The notes: generated from the sequence alone by a model not told the origin. Shown: positions 19,967-28,452, numbered from the stretch's first letter. The stretch is 64,000 nucleotides of DNA from Marivita cryptomonadis (GCF_002115725.1 NZ_JFKD01000015.1:57962-121961), one strand, 5' to 3'. A program made the numbers and translations.

Positions 19967-19991
19967 TGCGGTCTCCCTAAAGCGGTGCGGC

Positions 19992-20396
19992 TTATTCGGC
20001 CGCGCGTTTGCTTTGATCCATCGAGGCAAGCATCTTTTCGCCCCAACGCATCTGTTCCTTGAGTTCGTCGATGGCCTGATTAAGCTCGTCACGTTGCGCT
20101 TCCATGTCGGACAGGCGCTGTTGTGCGATCTCGTACGTGCGGGCCAATTGTGTCTGCTGCTGGTCGCCCATGTCATAGAGGTCCAGAAGCTGACGGATTT
20201 CTTCGAGGCTGAAGCCAAAGCGCTTGCCGCGCAGGATCAGCTTGAGGCGCGCGCGGTCGCGCTTGGTGAACAGCCGTTTCTGGCCTTCACGGATCGGAAA
20301 CAGCAGTTCCTTGGCTTCATAGAACCGCAGGGTACGCGGCGTGACGTCGTAGGCGTCACACATCTCCCTTATGGTCATGATACGGTCGTCGGTCAT
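19992..20396 (-). CDS. MerR family regulator of the beta-oxidation cluster
   Basis: A 134-residue one-component regulator: N-terminal winged HTH ([37 protein letters not shown]), the [19 protein letters not shown] linker and a long coiled-coil dimerisation helix to the C-terminus. No cysteines are placed as in metal sensors, so a non-metal ligand such as an acyl-CoA is likely. The start at 20396 has AAGGA eight bases upstream. It is the first gene of the cluster. Two palindromes lie in its upstream region, consistent with autoregulation. Related MerR proteins control branched-chain or fatty-acid oxidation genes in proteobacteria. Confidence 0.9.
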   Translation of the reverse strand: MTDDRIMTIREMCDAYDVTPRTLRFYEAKELLFPIREGQKRLFTKRDRARLKLILRGKRFGFSLEEIRQLLDLYDMGDQQQTQLARTYEIAQQRLSDMEAQRDELNQAIDELKEQMRWGEKMLASMDQSKRAAE

Positions 20397-20464
20397 TTCA
20401 TCATCCTTTTCGGTGCCGGTCATGGCATCGAAATGCGAAGGCTGACGCCTTCTTACAATGGGAA

Positions 20465-20512
20465 TTTACGTTGACGTAACTCAGACGCCACGTCACTTTT
20501 GCGTTGACGTAA
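20465..20512. promoter_or_regulatory. Twin MerR-type operator palindromes
   Basis: Site one, 20466-20479, reads TTACGT-TG-ACGTAA, a perfect 6-2-6 palindrome. Site two, 20499-20512, reads TTGCGT-TG-ACGTAA, one mismatch. Their centres are 33 bases apart, about three helical turns, upstream of the minus-strand merR gene. The sequence resembles the binding motif reported for LiuR-type MerR regulators. Confidence 0.7.
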
Positions 20513-20661
20513 GATCAGGCAACGTCACCTGCATTCTGTGGAAATATTCTTTCAAACCGCTTTGAGTCCACCAAGAGCGGCAGGTCAGGAATACCTGACC
20601 TCAAGTCGACAAAGCACAGCCTGCGACTCGGCCAGCGATGTGTACGGGTGTGGGGCCGGGG

Positions 20662-21033
20662 TCAGGCGTCGAGTTTCGCTGCTGTGTCGTCGCGCAGCTT
20701 TTGCAACTCGTCGATTGCATCATCCAGCTGTTTGCGCTGCTCGGCCAATTCGCCCAATTGCCGGTCGGCAAGGTCGATCCACGCGCGATTCTGCGCCTCG
20801 GTACCGTCCTTTTCATAGATCAGAAGCCATTGCCGGATGTCTTCCAATTGAAACCCGAACTTGCGACCGCGCAGGATCAGGGTCATGCGCGCCACCTCTT
20901 TCGGGCCATACCAACGCGACCGTCCCTCGCGGTCGGGCTGCAACAGTTCGATATATTCGTAGTACCTGAGCGTGCGAGGCGTCACATCGAACTTGGCGCA
21001 CATCTCCTTGAAACTCAGACGCTGGTCAGTCAT
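20662..21033 (-). CDS. Second MerR family regulator
   Basis: A 123-residue protein paralogous to the one at 19992-20396: [42 protein letters not shown] then GRKFGFQLEDIRQWLLIYEKDGTEAQ and a C-terminal coiled coil. The start at 21033 follows AGAGGGA and is preferred over longer in-frame starts up to 21267, which would run into the divergent thioesterase gene. Transcribed toward the first merR gene with 265 bases between them. It may govern the divergent thioesterase genes or the beta-oxidation operon. Confidence 0.88.
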   Translation of the reverse strand: MTDQRLSFKEMCAKFDVTPRTLRYYEYIELLQPDREGRSRWYGPKEVARMTLILRGRKFGFQLEDIRQWLLIYEKDGTEAQNRAWIDLADRQLGELAEQRKQLDDAIDELQKLRDDTAAKLDA

Positions 21034-21154
21034 TCCAAATCCCTCTTCCTGCGTGACCATAAAAGCGTGCAGCCGGTAGGGCAACCGCGTCATCACACGG
21101 CTGGTTTCCCGGAGCGAAGGGGCGTAAACCGACCAGAACAGCCAAGGACAGAGT

Positions 21155-21577
21155 ATGACCGCCGACAAAGCCAGGATCGCGAGGCAATTCATCGAGACCA
21201 TTCCGCATTCCAAGGCGCTGGGAATGGAAATCACTGCGCTGGGTGACGGTATGGCCGAAATCACCATGCCCTATGATGAACGCTTCATCGGCGATCCCAA
21301 GTCGGGCGTCATTCACGGTGGCGCGGTGTCGGCTTTGATGGACACCTGCGGTGGTGCTGCTGTCATGAGCCACCCTGACGCGCCTGCGGGCACCGCCACC
21401 ATCGACCTGCGCATCGACTACATGCGCGCGGCCACACCAGGCCAATCGATCACAGCACGGGCCGAAGTGTATCACATCACGCGTTCGGTCGCCTTTGTCC
21501 GCGCCACCGCGTGTGATGACGACACCGATCGCCCCGTGGCCACCGCCACCGGTGCCTTTACCGTGGAGGGCCGCTGA
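21155..21577 (+). CDS. PaaI-type hotdog thioesterase
   Basis: A 140-residue hotdog-fold protein. The segment MPYDERFIGDPKSGVIHGGAVSALMDTCGGAA carries the HGG motif and the Asp/Glu on the central helix typical of the PaaI/YbgC branch, followed by TIDLRIDYMRAATPGQ. Hydrolyses acyl-CoA esters in the cytoplasm; the acyl group is not predictable. It is one base from the next gene, a second thioesterase, and divergent from the MerR gene at 20662, so it is a natural candidate for MerR control. Confidence 0.88.
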   Translation: MTADKARIARQFIETIPHSKALGMEITALGDGMAEITMPYDERFIGDPKSGVIHGGAVSALMDTCGGAAVMSHPDAPAGTATIDLRIDYMRAATPGQSITARAEVYHITRSVAFVRATACDDDTDRPVATATGAFTVEGR

Positions 21578-21578
21578 C

Positions 21579-22097
21579 ATGGCACGCAAAGCACCAGAGC
21601 CGGTTCAGGTCGTCAAACAACGTCGCGATGCCGCGTTGAATGCGTTGGTTGGAGGTGTGCCCTATATCAATTTCATGGGCATCAGCTTTGATCGGCGCGG
21701 GGATGAATTGACCGGTGTGCTGTCCTTTGATGAAAAGCTGATCGGTAACCCGATCCTACCCGCCATTCATGGCGGCGTCACAGCGGCCTTTCTCGAAGTC
21801 ACCGCCGTGATCTCGCTCAGCTGGGCCTATATCTGGGAAGACTTCGAAAGCGGTGCCTTGGATGTCGAGGCATTGGCCGCAGGCAACCTGCCGCGCCTGC
21901 CCAAGACCATCGACTTCACCGTGGACTACCTGCGCTCGGGTCTGCCGCGCGACGCCTATGCCCGCGCCACGATCACCCGTGCCGGGCGGCGCTATGCCTC
22001 GGTGCAGGCCACGGCGTGGCAGGACAACAAGGACCGTCCCTTCGCACAGGCGACGGCGCATTTCCTGATGCCGAGACCCGATCTCTCGAATGACTGA
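21579..22097 (+). CDS. PaaI-type hotdog thioesterase, second copy
   Basis: A 172-residue hotdog protein beginning MARKAPEPVQVVKQRRDAALN. It has LIGNPILPAIHGGVTAAFLEVTAVISLSW (HGG and helix) and KTIDFTVDYLRSGLPRDAYARATI. Slightly longer than its neighbour, with an insertion DFESGALDVEALAAGNLPRLP before the second half. The two may form a heteromeric thioesterase, which is inference. It overlaps the MATE gene by eight bases, so the three plus-strand genes are probably co-transcribed. Confidence 0.87.
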   Translation: MARKAPEPVQVVKQRRDAALNALVGGVPYINFMGISFDRRGDELTGVLSFDEKLIGNPILPAIHGGVTAAFLEVTAVISLSWAYIWEDFESGALDVEALAAGNLPRLPKTIDFTVDYLRSGLPRDAYARATITRAGRRYASVQATAWQDNKDRPFAQATAHFLMPRPDLSND

Positions 22098-23418
22098 CAC
22101 GGCCCTTGCGCCGCGTGACATCACCAACCGGCGCGTTCTCAAGATCGCGCTGCCGATTGTCCTGTCGAATGTGACCATCCCCCTTCTGGGCGCGGTGGAC
22201 ACTGGTGTGGTGGGCCAGATGGGCGAGGCCGCGCCGATCGGTGCGGTCGGCATCGGGGCTGTGGTGCTGTCGGCGATTTATTGGATCTTCGGCTTTCTGC
22301 GCATGGGCACCACGGGATTGGCAGCACAAGCGCTGGGGCAGGGCAACCGCGCCGAGGTGGCAGCGCTCCTTACGCGGGTGTTAATGATTGGCTTTGCCGG
22401 TGGCGCGCTGATCATCGCGCTGCAAATGCCGATCCTGTGGGCTGCGTTCCGCCTGTCACCGGCCAGCCCCGAGGTCGAAACCTTGGCAAGCGGATATATG
22501 CAGATCCGCATCTGGTCCGCCCCCGCCGCAATCGCCGTGTTCGGCATCACCGGTTGGCTGATCGCGCAAGAGCGCACCCGTGCGGTGCTGGTACTGCAGG
22601 TCTGGATGAACGGCATCAACGTGGTGCTGAATTTCTGGTTCGTGCTGGGTCTGGGCTGGGGGGTGAATGGGGTGGCCTTTGCCACCTTCCTTGCCGAATG
22701 GAGCGGGCTTGCGATGGGGCTCTACCTCTGTCGTGCGGCTTTCAAAGTGCCCGACTGGCGGAATTGGGCGCGGGTGTTCGACCGGGTCAAGTTGGTGCGG
22801 ATGGCGCAGGTTAATTCGGACATCCTGATCCGGTCGCTGCTTTTGCAGGTGATTTTCCTGTCCTTCCTGTTTGTAGCGGCGGACTTTGGCGATGTGACGC
22901 TCGCTGCCAATCAGGTGTTGTTGCAGTTTCTAAGCATCACCTCCTACGCGCTGGACGGCTTTGCATTTTCCGCCGAAGCACTGGTGGGGCAGGCGGTCGG
23001 TGCGCGGGCGGTGCCGGTTTTGCGCCGTGCGTTGACGGTGGCAAGCCTCTGGGGGCTGGGCGCGGCTGTGCTGCTGACCTTGGGGTTCGGGGGCTTCGGC
23101 AACGATATCGTGGCACTGATGGCCAAGAATGCCGAGGTGCAAGAGGCCGCAGCGGCGTATCTGCCGTGGATGATTTGCGCGCCGGTTCTGGCACTTGCGT
23201 CCTTCATGTTGGACGGAGTGTTCATCGGGGCCACCCGGACCGCCGACATGCGCAATATGATGGCGCTGTCGACGCTGGTCTACGGGGTGGCCGCGTTTGC
23301 GCTTGTGCCACACTTTGGCAATCACGGGCTGTGGATGGCTCTGCTGATCTCATTTGTGGCGCGCGGGGTGACACTGGCGGCGCGCTATCCGGCGTTGGAA
23401 CGGTCGGTCGCGGAATAG
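22090..23418 (+). CDS. MATE family efflux transporter (DinF-like)
   Basis: A 442-residue inner-membrane protein with about twelve hydrophobic segments. The N-terminal half has the MATE hallmark IVLSNVTIPLLGAVDTGVVG and GFLRMGTTGLAAQALGQGNRAEV; the second half repeats it with TSYALDGFAFSAEALVGQAVGARA. Expected to export organic cations or drugs using a sodium or proton gradient. It starts inside the end of the thioesterase gene. One of three MATE genes in this window. Confidence 0.92.
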   Translation: MTDTALAPRDITNRRVLKIALPIVLSNVTIPLLGAVDTGVVGQMGEAAPIGAVGIGAVVLSAIYWIFGFLRMGTTGLAAQALGQGNRAEVAALLTRVLMIGFAGGALIIALQMPILWAAFRLSPASPEVETLASGYMQIRIWSAPAAIAVFGITGWLIAQERTRAVLVLQVWMNGINVVLNFWFVLGLGWGVNGVAFATFLAEWSGLAMGLYLCRAAFKVPDWRNWARVFDRVKLVRMAQVNSDILIRSLLLQVIFLSFLFVAADFGDVTLAANQVLLQFLSITSYALDGFAFSAEALVGQAVGARAVPVLRRALTVASLWGLGAAVLLTLGFGGFGNDIVALMAKNAEVQEAAAAYLPWMICAPVLALASFMLDGVFIGATRTADMRNMMALSTLVYGVAAFALVPHFGNHGLWMALLISFVARGVTLAARYPALERSVAE

Positions 23419-23495
23419 CCAATCACAAGGCGCTTACCCTTGCTCATCCCGTTGCACCCCGCTACCTGTGTCCCGTTCGATAAAAGAGGCGCGCC

Positions 23496-24716
23496 ATGAA
23501 CGATCTATTCAACAGCTTCATGACCGGTCCCGACGAAAAGGGCCGGTTCGGAATTTTCGGCGGCAGGTTTGTCTCTGAAACCCTGATGCCACTGATCCTC
23601 GAGCTGGAAGAGCAGTACGAGCGCGCCAAAACAGATGACAGTTTCTGGTCTGAAATGGACTTCCTCTGGAAGCACTATGTCGGCCGTCCGTCGCCGCTCT
23701 ATCACGCCGAACGTCTGACCGAGCATTTGGGCGGCGCGAAAGTCTACATGAAGCGCGATGAGCTGAACCACACCGGTGCGCACAAGATCAACAACGTGCT
23801 GGGCCAGATCATCCTCGCCCGCCGTATGGGCAAAACCCGCATCATCGCCGAAACCGGCGCGGGTCAGCACGGCGTGGCAACTGCCACTGTCTGCGCCAAG
23901 TTCGGTCTGAAATGCGTCGTCTACATGGGCGCGCATGACGTCGAGCGTCAGGCGCCTAACGTGTTCCGCATGAAGCTTCTGGGCGCCGAAGTGATCCCGG
24001 TGACGTCCGGTCGTGGCACGCTCAAAGACGCTATGAATGATGCACTGCGCGACTGGGTGACCAATGTGCGCGACACGTTCTACTGCATCGGCACCGTGGC
24101 AGGTCCGCACCCGTACCCGGCGATGGTCCGCGATTTTCAGGCGATCATCGGCAAAGAAGCCAAGGAGCAGATGCACGAAGCCGAAGGCCGTCTGCCCGAC
24201 ACCATCATTGCTGCCATCGGCGGTGGCTCGAACGCGATGGGCCTTTTCTACCCGTTCCTTGACGACAAAGAGGTCAACATCATCGGTGTCGAAGCGGGCG
24301 GTAAAGGCGTGAACGAGAAGATGGAGCATTGCGCCTCCCTCACCGGCGGGCGTCCCGGCGTGCTGCATGGCAACCGCACCTATCTGTTGCAGGACGAAGA
24401 CGGGCAGATCCTTGAAGGGTTCAGCATCTCGGCGGGCCTGGACTATCCGGGTATCGGGCCGGAACACGCCTGGCTGCACGACATCGGCCGCGCGCAATAC
24501 GTGTCGATCACCGACAAAGAGGCGCTTGGCGCGTTCCAGCTGTGCTGTGAGCTTGAAGGCATCATTCCGGCGTTAGAGCCCAGCCACGCGCTGGCGCATG
24601 TTATGAAGATCGCGCCCGAGCTTCCGAAGGACCACATCATCTGCATGAACATGTGCGGACGCGGCGACAAAGACATCTTTACCGTCGCCAAACACCTGGG
24701 ATTCGACATGGGCTGA
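23496..24716 (+). CDS. trpB: Tryptophan synthase beta chain
   Basis: PLP-dependent condensation of indole and serine to tryptophan. The 406-residue protein has the PLP lysine at position 97 in [11 protein letters not shown], the glycine-rich phosphate loop [16 protein letters not shown] and the GRGDKD C-terminal motif. It stands alone with its own upstream region of 77 bases and a good terminator; trpA is about 16 kb away on the other strand. It is a TrpB1-type protein by length. Confidence 0.97.
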   Translation: MNDLFNSFMTGPDEKGRFGIFGGRFVSETLMPLILELEEQYERAKTDDSFWSEMDFLWKHYVGRPSPLYHAERLTEHLGGAKVYMKRDELNHTGAHKINNVLGQIILARRMGKTRIIAETGAGQHGVATATVCAKFGLKCVVYMGAHDVERQAPNVFRMKLLGAEVIPVTSGRGTLKDAMNDALRDWVTNVRDTFYCIGTVAGPHPYPAMVRDFQAIIGKEAKEQMHEAEGRLPDTIIAAIGGGSNAMGLFYPFLDDKEVNIIGVEAGGKGVNEKMEHCASLTGGRPGVLHGNRTYLLQDEDGQILEGFSISAGLDYPGIGPEHAWLHDIGRAQYVSITDKEALGAFQLCCELEGIIPALEPSHALAHVMKIAPELPKDHIICMNMCGRGDKDIFTVAKHLGFDMG

Positions 24717-24756
24717 CCGCCCGTCGCATAAACCTGAGGTCCATACGGACTTCCAG

Positions 24757-24787
24757 ACCCCTCGTGCCCAAGGCGCGGGGGTTTTTC
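24757..24787 (+). terminator. Factor-independent terminator of trpB
   Basis: A GC stem (ACCCC paired with GGGGT-side bases, then CGTGCC with GGCGCG, one bulged T) around a short CAA loop, followed by TTTTTC. It starts 40 bases after the trpB stop codon. Confidence 0.8.
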
Positions 24788-24955
24788 TTTGCCGCAAAAC
24801 GCCCAAGGGTCCCCATAAACCTTGGTTTAGGCGCATGGGGCGTGGGTTTATGGATCGGTATCTAAACCTGGTGCCAATATCTTTCAGCGACGGCGGCGGT
24901 CAGGTTCGACCCATCTGCTTCACCGCAGGCAAAGGGACATGAAAGGACTTAACCC

Positions 24956-25849
24956 GTGAAAAAGACATTGATTTCCGCCGTCATCGCAACCTTCGCAGGG
25001 ACCATGACATTTGCGCAATCCGCAACAGACCAGATTATCAACGACCTCACCAACCAAGGATTTCAGCGCATCGAAATCGACAATGGTATCGGCCAGATCA
25101 AAGTCGAAGCGATCCGTGGCACACAAAAGCTCGAAGTGGTCTATGACCGCGCCACAGGCAACATCCTCAAGCAGGAAGTCGAACGGGTGCGCGCCGGAGA
25201 GGACACCCGCCCCGGCGTCGAGATCCGCAACCGCGACCGCAACTTTGTGGATGCCGGTCGTGTGTCGGACGACAGTCGTACAACAACCAGTTCCTCAGCG
25301 GCTCTTGTCAGCACCGGCAGCACCTCCACGGACCAGCTCGTAAGTGATCTTCAGGCTCAGGGCTTTACCCGCATCGAAGTCAAGAACGGCGTCACCCAAA
25401 CCAAGGTCGAGGCAATCCGAGGCACCGAAAAGGTTGAAACCGTCTTTGACCGCGCCACAGGCGATGTGATCAAGCAAGAGGTCGAAACCGTCCGCGCTGG
25501 TGAAGACACCCGCCCGGGTGTCGAGATCGACAATCGCAACCGCGACTTTGTCGGGGGTGTTCGGTCTGACGATGATGACGACGATAGCCGCAGTGGCCGT
25601 GACGATGACGACCGCGACGATGATCGGAACGACGACCGCGATGACGACAGGAACGACGAACGCGATGATGATCGTGACGACGATCGTGACGACGACCGCG
25701 ATGATGATCGTGGTCGGGACGATGATTCCCGCGACGACAACGACGATGATGACGACGACGATAACGACCGTGATGATGATCGCGACGATGACCGTGATGA
25801 TCGGGACGACGATGATGACGACAATGACGATGATGATGACGACGATTGA
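24956..25849 (+). CDS. Secreted protein with two PepSY-like repeats and an Asp/Arg-rich tail
   Basis: A 297-residue exported protein. Signal peptide MKKTLISAVIATFAGTMTFA. Two similar units follow (about 22-95 and 118-195). Each runs from a D-Q-(I/L)-x-x-DL helix, through QGF.RIE and QTKVEAIRGT strands, to the strand-turn V.DRATG.(I/V)(L/I)KQEVE and RAGEDTRPGVEI. This resembles PepSY domains. From about 205 the tail is almost only Asp and Arg, with DDD and RDDD/RDDDD strings, strongly acidic and probably disordered, which suits divalent-cation binding. Gene-proximal to a second such protein and a LuxR-type regulator. Function unknown. Confidence 0.8.
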   Translation: MKKTLISAVIATFAGTMTFAQSATDQIINDLTNQGFQRIEIDNGIGQIKVEAIRGTQKLEVVYDRATGNILKQEVERVRAGEDTRPGVEIRNRDRNFVDAGRVSDDSRTTTSSSAALVSTGSTSTDQLVSDLQAQGFTRIEVKNGVTQTKVEAIRGTEKVETVFDRATGDVIKQEVETVRAGEDTRPGVEIDNRNRDFVGGVRSDDDDDDSRSGRDDDDRDDDRNDDRDDDRNDERDDDRDDDRDDDRDDDRGRDDDSRDDNDDDDDDDNDRDDDRDDDRDDRDDDDDDNDDDDDDD

Positions 25850-25871
25850 AACGTCTGATAGCTGAAGGTCA

Positions 25872-25900
25872 GAGGCTCCCGTCCCACCGACGGGAGCCTC
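25872..25900. terminator. Perfect 12-bp hairpin between the two Asp-rich genes
   Basis: GAGGCTCCCGTC and GACGGGAGCCTC pair perfectly around a CCACC loop. Only TT follows before the next gene's GGAGG, so it may attenuate or stabilise mRNA rather than fully terminate. Confidence 0.65.
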
Positions 25901-25913
25901 TTGGAGGTTGGGA

Positions 25914-26429
25914 ATGAAACGAAGACAGCTATTGGCAGGACTTCTGGCTGGTGTTGCGTTGCCGGGAACCGTTCTCGCGCAGACCGCCGAGGATCAGGTC
26001 GTCAATCAACTCAAGCGTCAGGGCTATAGAAGGATCAGCATCGCGCGAACGCTTCTTGGCCGGACGCGGATCGTCGCGACAGGGCCGCGCGGACGCCGCG
26101 AGATCATTCTCAATCCTTCGACCGGGGCGATCCTGCGGGACTATGTGGACCGCTCGGATGATGACGGGCGCAGCGGCACAGAGTCATCCGGCAGTAACAG
26201 GGACGATGACCGCGATGACGACCGCGACGATGATCGCGACGACGACCGGGACGACGACCGCGATGATGACAGGGACGATGACCGCGATGATGATCGGGAC
26301 GACGACCGGGATGATGATCGCGACGATAACAGCGGAAGCGGCAGCAGCAACAGTGGCCGTGATGACGACGATGATGATGACAACGACAGCGGCGGCGGCG
26401 GTGGGGATGACGACGACGATGACGATTGA
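25914..26429 (+). CDS. Secreted Asp/Arg-repeat protein with one PepSY-like unit
   Basis: A 171-residue protein, start at the ATG at 25914 with GGAGG seven bases upstream. The N-terminus MKRRQLLAGLLAGVALPGTVLA is an export signal with a twin-Arg-like RR but no full Tat consensus. Residues 23-80 form one unit (EDQVVNQLKRQGYRRISIART...EIILNPSTGAILRDYVDRS) similar to the repeats of the upstream protein. The tail has about ten tandem RDDD units, then Ser/Gly/Asn spacers and poly-Asp. The DNA encodes these with varied synonymous codons. It is probably a cation-binding exoprotein; function unknown. Confidence 0.78.
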   Translation: MKRRQLLAGLLAGVALPGTVLAQTAEDQVVNQLKRQGYRRISIARTLLGRTRIVATGPRGRREIILNPSTGAILRDYVDRSDDDGRSGTESSGSNRDDDRDDDRDDDRDDDRDDDRDDDRDDDRDDDRDDDRDDDRDDNSGSGSSNSGRDDDDDDDNDSGGGGGDDDDDDD

Positions 26430-26459
26430 TCCGCCAGTGACCGGAGCTTCGATGTATCT

Positions 26460-26993
26460 GTGAAAGTCTGGGTTGTCCTGTTTCCGCTGTTGGCGCTGCA
26501 GCTTGGCAGCGGCCTTTTCCTGTTGTGGGATATTCTGGGAAGCATCCTTGGCATCAAATCCTCCCCGATTGCATGGGTCTATTACGAATTGGCCCAGATC
26601 GGCGCGGTGATCGGTCTGATCTTGGGCGTGGTCGTAAGCGCCACCCTGTTGTTGCGGTCGATCCGCAAACAACGTGCGGCAGAAGAAAGCCTGCGTCTGG
26701 CCTCGGGCGCGTTTATGGAAGTGTTGCACGAACGGTTCGCCGAATGGCAACTAACCCCGGCGGAAAGAGACGTGGCGCTGTTTTCGATCAAGGGGCTGAG
26801 CACCGCCGACATCGCAGCCTTGCGTAACACCTCCGAAGGCACGGTCAAAGCTCAGACCAATGCGATTTACCGCAAGGCCGGGGTGTCTGGCCGACCCCAA
26901 TTGCTCAGCCTGTTTATCGACGAATTGATGAGCGACACCATCGGCGGTGGTACAGCGCAACTGGAACCAGAAGTGGTCGAAAAGGCATCGTGA
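26460..26993 (+). CDS. Membrane-tethered LuxR-type HTH regulator
   Basis: A 177-residue protein with two N-terminal membrane helices (VWVVLFPLLALQLGSGLFLL and the IGAVIGLILGVVVSATLLL region), a short basic linker RSIRKQRAAEESLRLA and a C-terminal LuxR-type HTH: WQLTPAERDVALFSIKGLSTADIAALRNTSEGTVKAQTNAIYRKAGVSGRPQLLSLF. There is no receiver or autoinducer domain, so the signal is probably sensed in or near the membrane. It starts at a GTG 30 bases after the second Asp-rich gene, in the same direction, and is a strong candidate to regulate that pair. Confidence 0.83.
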   Translation: MKVWVVLFPLLALQLGSGLFLLWDILGSILGIKSSPIAWVYYELAQIGAVIGLILGVVVSATLLLRSIRKQRAAEESLRLASGAFMEVLHERFAEWQLTPAERDVALFSIKGLSTADIAALRNTSEGTVKAQTNAIYRKAGVSGRPQLLSLFIDELMSDTIGGGTAQLEPEVVEKAS

Positions 26994-26999
26994 TCCGGG

Positions 27000-27383
27000 T
27001 CAGGCCTCGAACGCGTCGATGTCGTGCTGTTCCAGTACCCGCATCGGGACAATGTCCAATGCACGTTTGTGGGTCGCGGCCAGATTGACCTTTGGGGCGC
27101 AGCCCTCGTCATGAGCCTGAAGGAATCGCGACGCGCAAAGGCACCAGTGATCGCCGGGTTTGAGCCCGGGAAAGCGGAACTGCGGGACAGGTGTGCTCAG
27201 ATCGTTGCCCACATACTTCGAGTAGGCCAAAAATTCCGCCGTCATTACGGCGCACACCGTGTGACTGCCATTGTCGGCAGCGCAGGTGTTGCAATGGCCA
27301 TCGCGGAAGAACCCGGTCAGAGGTTCGGTTGAGCACCCTTCAAGCGGGCCGCCCAACACGTTGATTGCGTCGTCTGGTTCCAT
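27000..27383 (-). CDS. DUF2237 family protein
   Basis: A 127-residue protein from the ATG at 27383: MEPDDAINVLGGPLEGCSTEPLTGFFRDGHCNTCAADNGSHTVCAVMTAEFLAYSKYVGNDLSTP and DHWCLCASRFLQAHDEGCAPKVNLAATHKRAL. The spaced cysteines (GC, DGHCNTC, VCAVMT, WCLCA) and NVLG..L..CS opening are the DUF2237 pattern. Members are conserved from bacteria to plants without known activity; the cysteines suggest a metal or redox site. Convergent with the LuxR-type gene, 6 bases apart. Confidence 0.85.
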   Translation of the reverse strand: MEPDDAINVLGGPLEGCSTEPLTGFFRDGHCNTCAADNGSHTVCAVMTAEFLAYSKYVGNDLSTPVPQFRFPGLKPGDHWCLCASRFLQAHDEGCAPKVNLAATHKRALDIVPMRVLEQHDIDAFEA

Positions 27384-27414
27384 CGGGGCCTCCTGCGTTG
27401 CGTTTGACACCAAC

Positions 27415-28452
27415 CTAGGTGGGATCGTCGGTCCAATCCACCCAGCGGCCGTGAAAATCTGCACGGCCCAGTGCGATGTGATGATCCCCCGGCCAAAGAC
27501 GCGCGGTGACCGCCGCCCCCCGTGCCGCGCCATCCGCTTCCATCCGCAGCCAAGCCAAAGGCGTCTTGGATGTCGCCTGTGCGCCTGCCGCTTCGATCAG
27601 GGCTGTGCCGGTGGCTTGCCGTTCGGGCGGGAAATACTGCCAAGCGACCGTGTGATAGATCAGGTGCATCAGGCCTTGTGGCGCACCGGCCAGCCGTCCT
27701 TCAAGCCAGTCGACAGCGTCGCTTCGGTCCACTTGGGCATTGTTCACCCGGATCGCAGCGTCGGTCAGCGCCACGCGATGTGCTTGATCGGCCCAAAGGT
27801 AGGCGCGCAATCGCAGCGCATGGTCCGTGTTGTGAGGGTCAAGCGGGTTGAGATCGACACCCCGTCGATCGGTCACGGTGAAGGGCGCGGTGACCGGGGC
27901 AGGGCCAGACCAATCGGGTGCCAGTGTCAGTGCGGCGTTCTCTCGCCCCAACCGGGTGTCGCCTGCGGTCAAAGCGTATTGGTCGAACATCAGGTTCAAC
28001 CCGGCGCTGGCGCCCAATTCGGACAGATGGACCTGCGTGGCACCAGTGCGTTTCACCAACGCATGCGCCCCCGCGATCAGCACCGCAGAACGGCGCACTT
28101 CGTTGGTTTGCGGTGGCGAGGTGATCCACTGGATCAGGAAGGCTTCGTGTTGGGACAGCGCAGATGTCAGGACTGTTTTCAGCACCTCGTCGGACACGTC
28201 GTTCGGCGGATAGGCGGCGATCATACCTGCATCCTGCCCTGTCAGCACCAGCGCATGAAGGCCGGAGGCCAATCGCAAGGGCAGGGAATGCCCACTCGGG
28301 CCGAGATCGCCCTCAAAAGCCTGTACTGCTGCATCGAGTGCCGACCCGGCAGGCCAGACCTTGGCCAGAAGCGGCAGCATGCGCCCCATGAAGGGCGAGC
28401 CCAACGCGGTACAAGCCTCTGCCTGCTGCGCCAAGGCGCCTGACAGGGTCAC
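27415..28452 (-). CDS. DUF2332 family protein
   Basis: A 345-residue protein. It opens QQAEACTALGSPFMGRMLPLLA, has HALVLTG, the EAFLIQWITSPPQTNEVRRSAVLIAG segment and LHLSELGASAGLNLMFDQY, which recalls a SAM-binding Gly-rich loop, and ends ITARLWPGDHHIALGRADFHGRWVDW. This is the DUF2332 pattern. The ELGASAGLNL motif makes a methyltransferase-like fold plausible but unproven. Its start overlaps the end of pth by ATGA-type geometry, so the two are co-translated. Confidence 0.85.
   Translation of the reverse strand: MTLSGALAQQAEACTALGSPFMGRMLPLLAKVWPAGSALDAAVQAFEGDLGPSGHSLPLRLASGLHALVLTGQDAGMIAAYPPNDVSDEVLKTVLTSALSQHEAFLIQWITSPPQTNEVRRSAVLIAGAHALVKRTGATQVHLSELGASAGLNLMFDQYALTAGDTRLGRENAALTLAPDWSGPAPVTAPFTVTDRRGVDLNPLDPHNTDHALRLRAYLWADQAHRVALTDAAIRVNNAQVDRSDAVDWLEGRLAGAPQGLMHLIYHTVAWQYFPPERQATGTALIEAAGAQATSKTPLAWLRMEADGAARGAAVTARLWPGDHHIALGRADFHGRWVDWTDDPT

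Noticed and set aside
25357..25887. Serine-rich minus-strand ORF
   Set aside because: It is the complement of the Asp/Arg repeats (GAC/GAT read backwards gives Ser codons); a composition artefact.
25560..26340. CRISPR-like array in the RDDD coding repeats
   Set aside because: Units are 12 bases, in frame, contiguous and without unique spacers; these are protein repeats.
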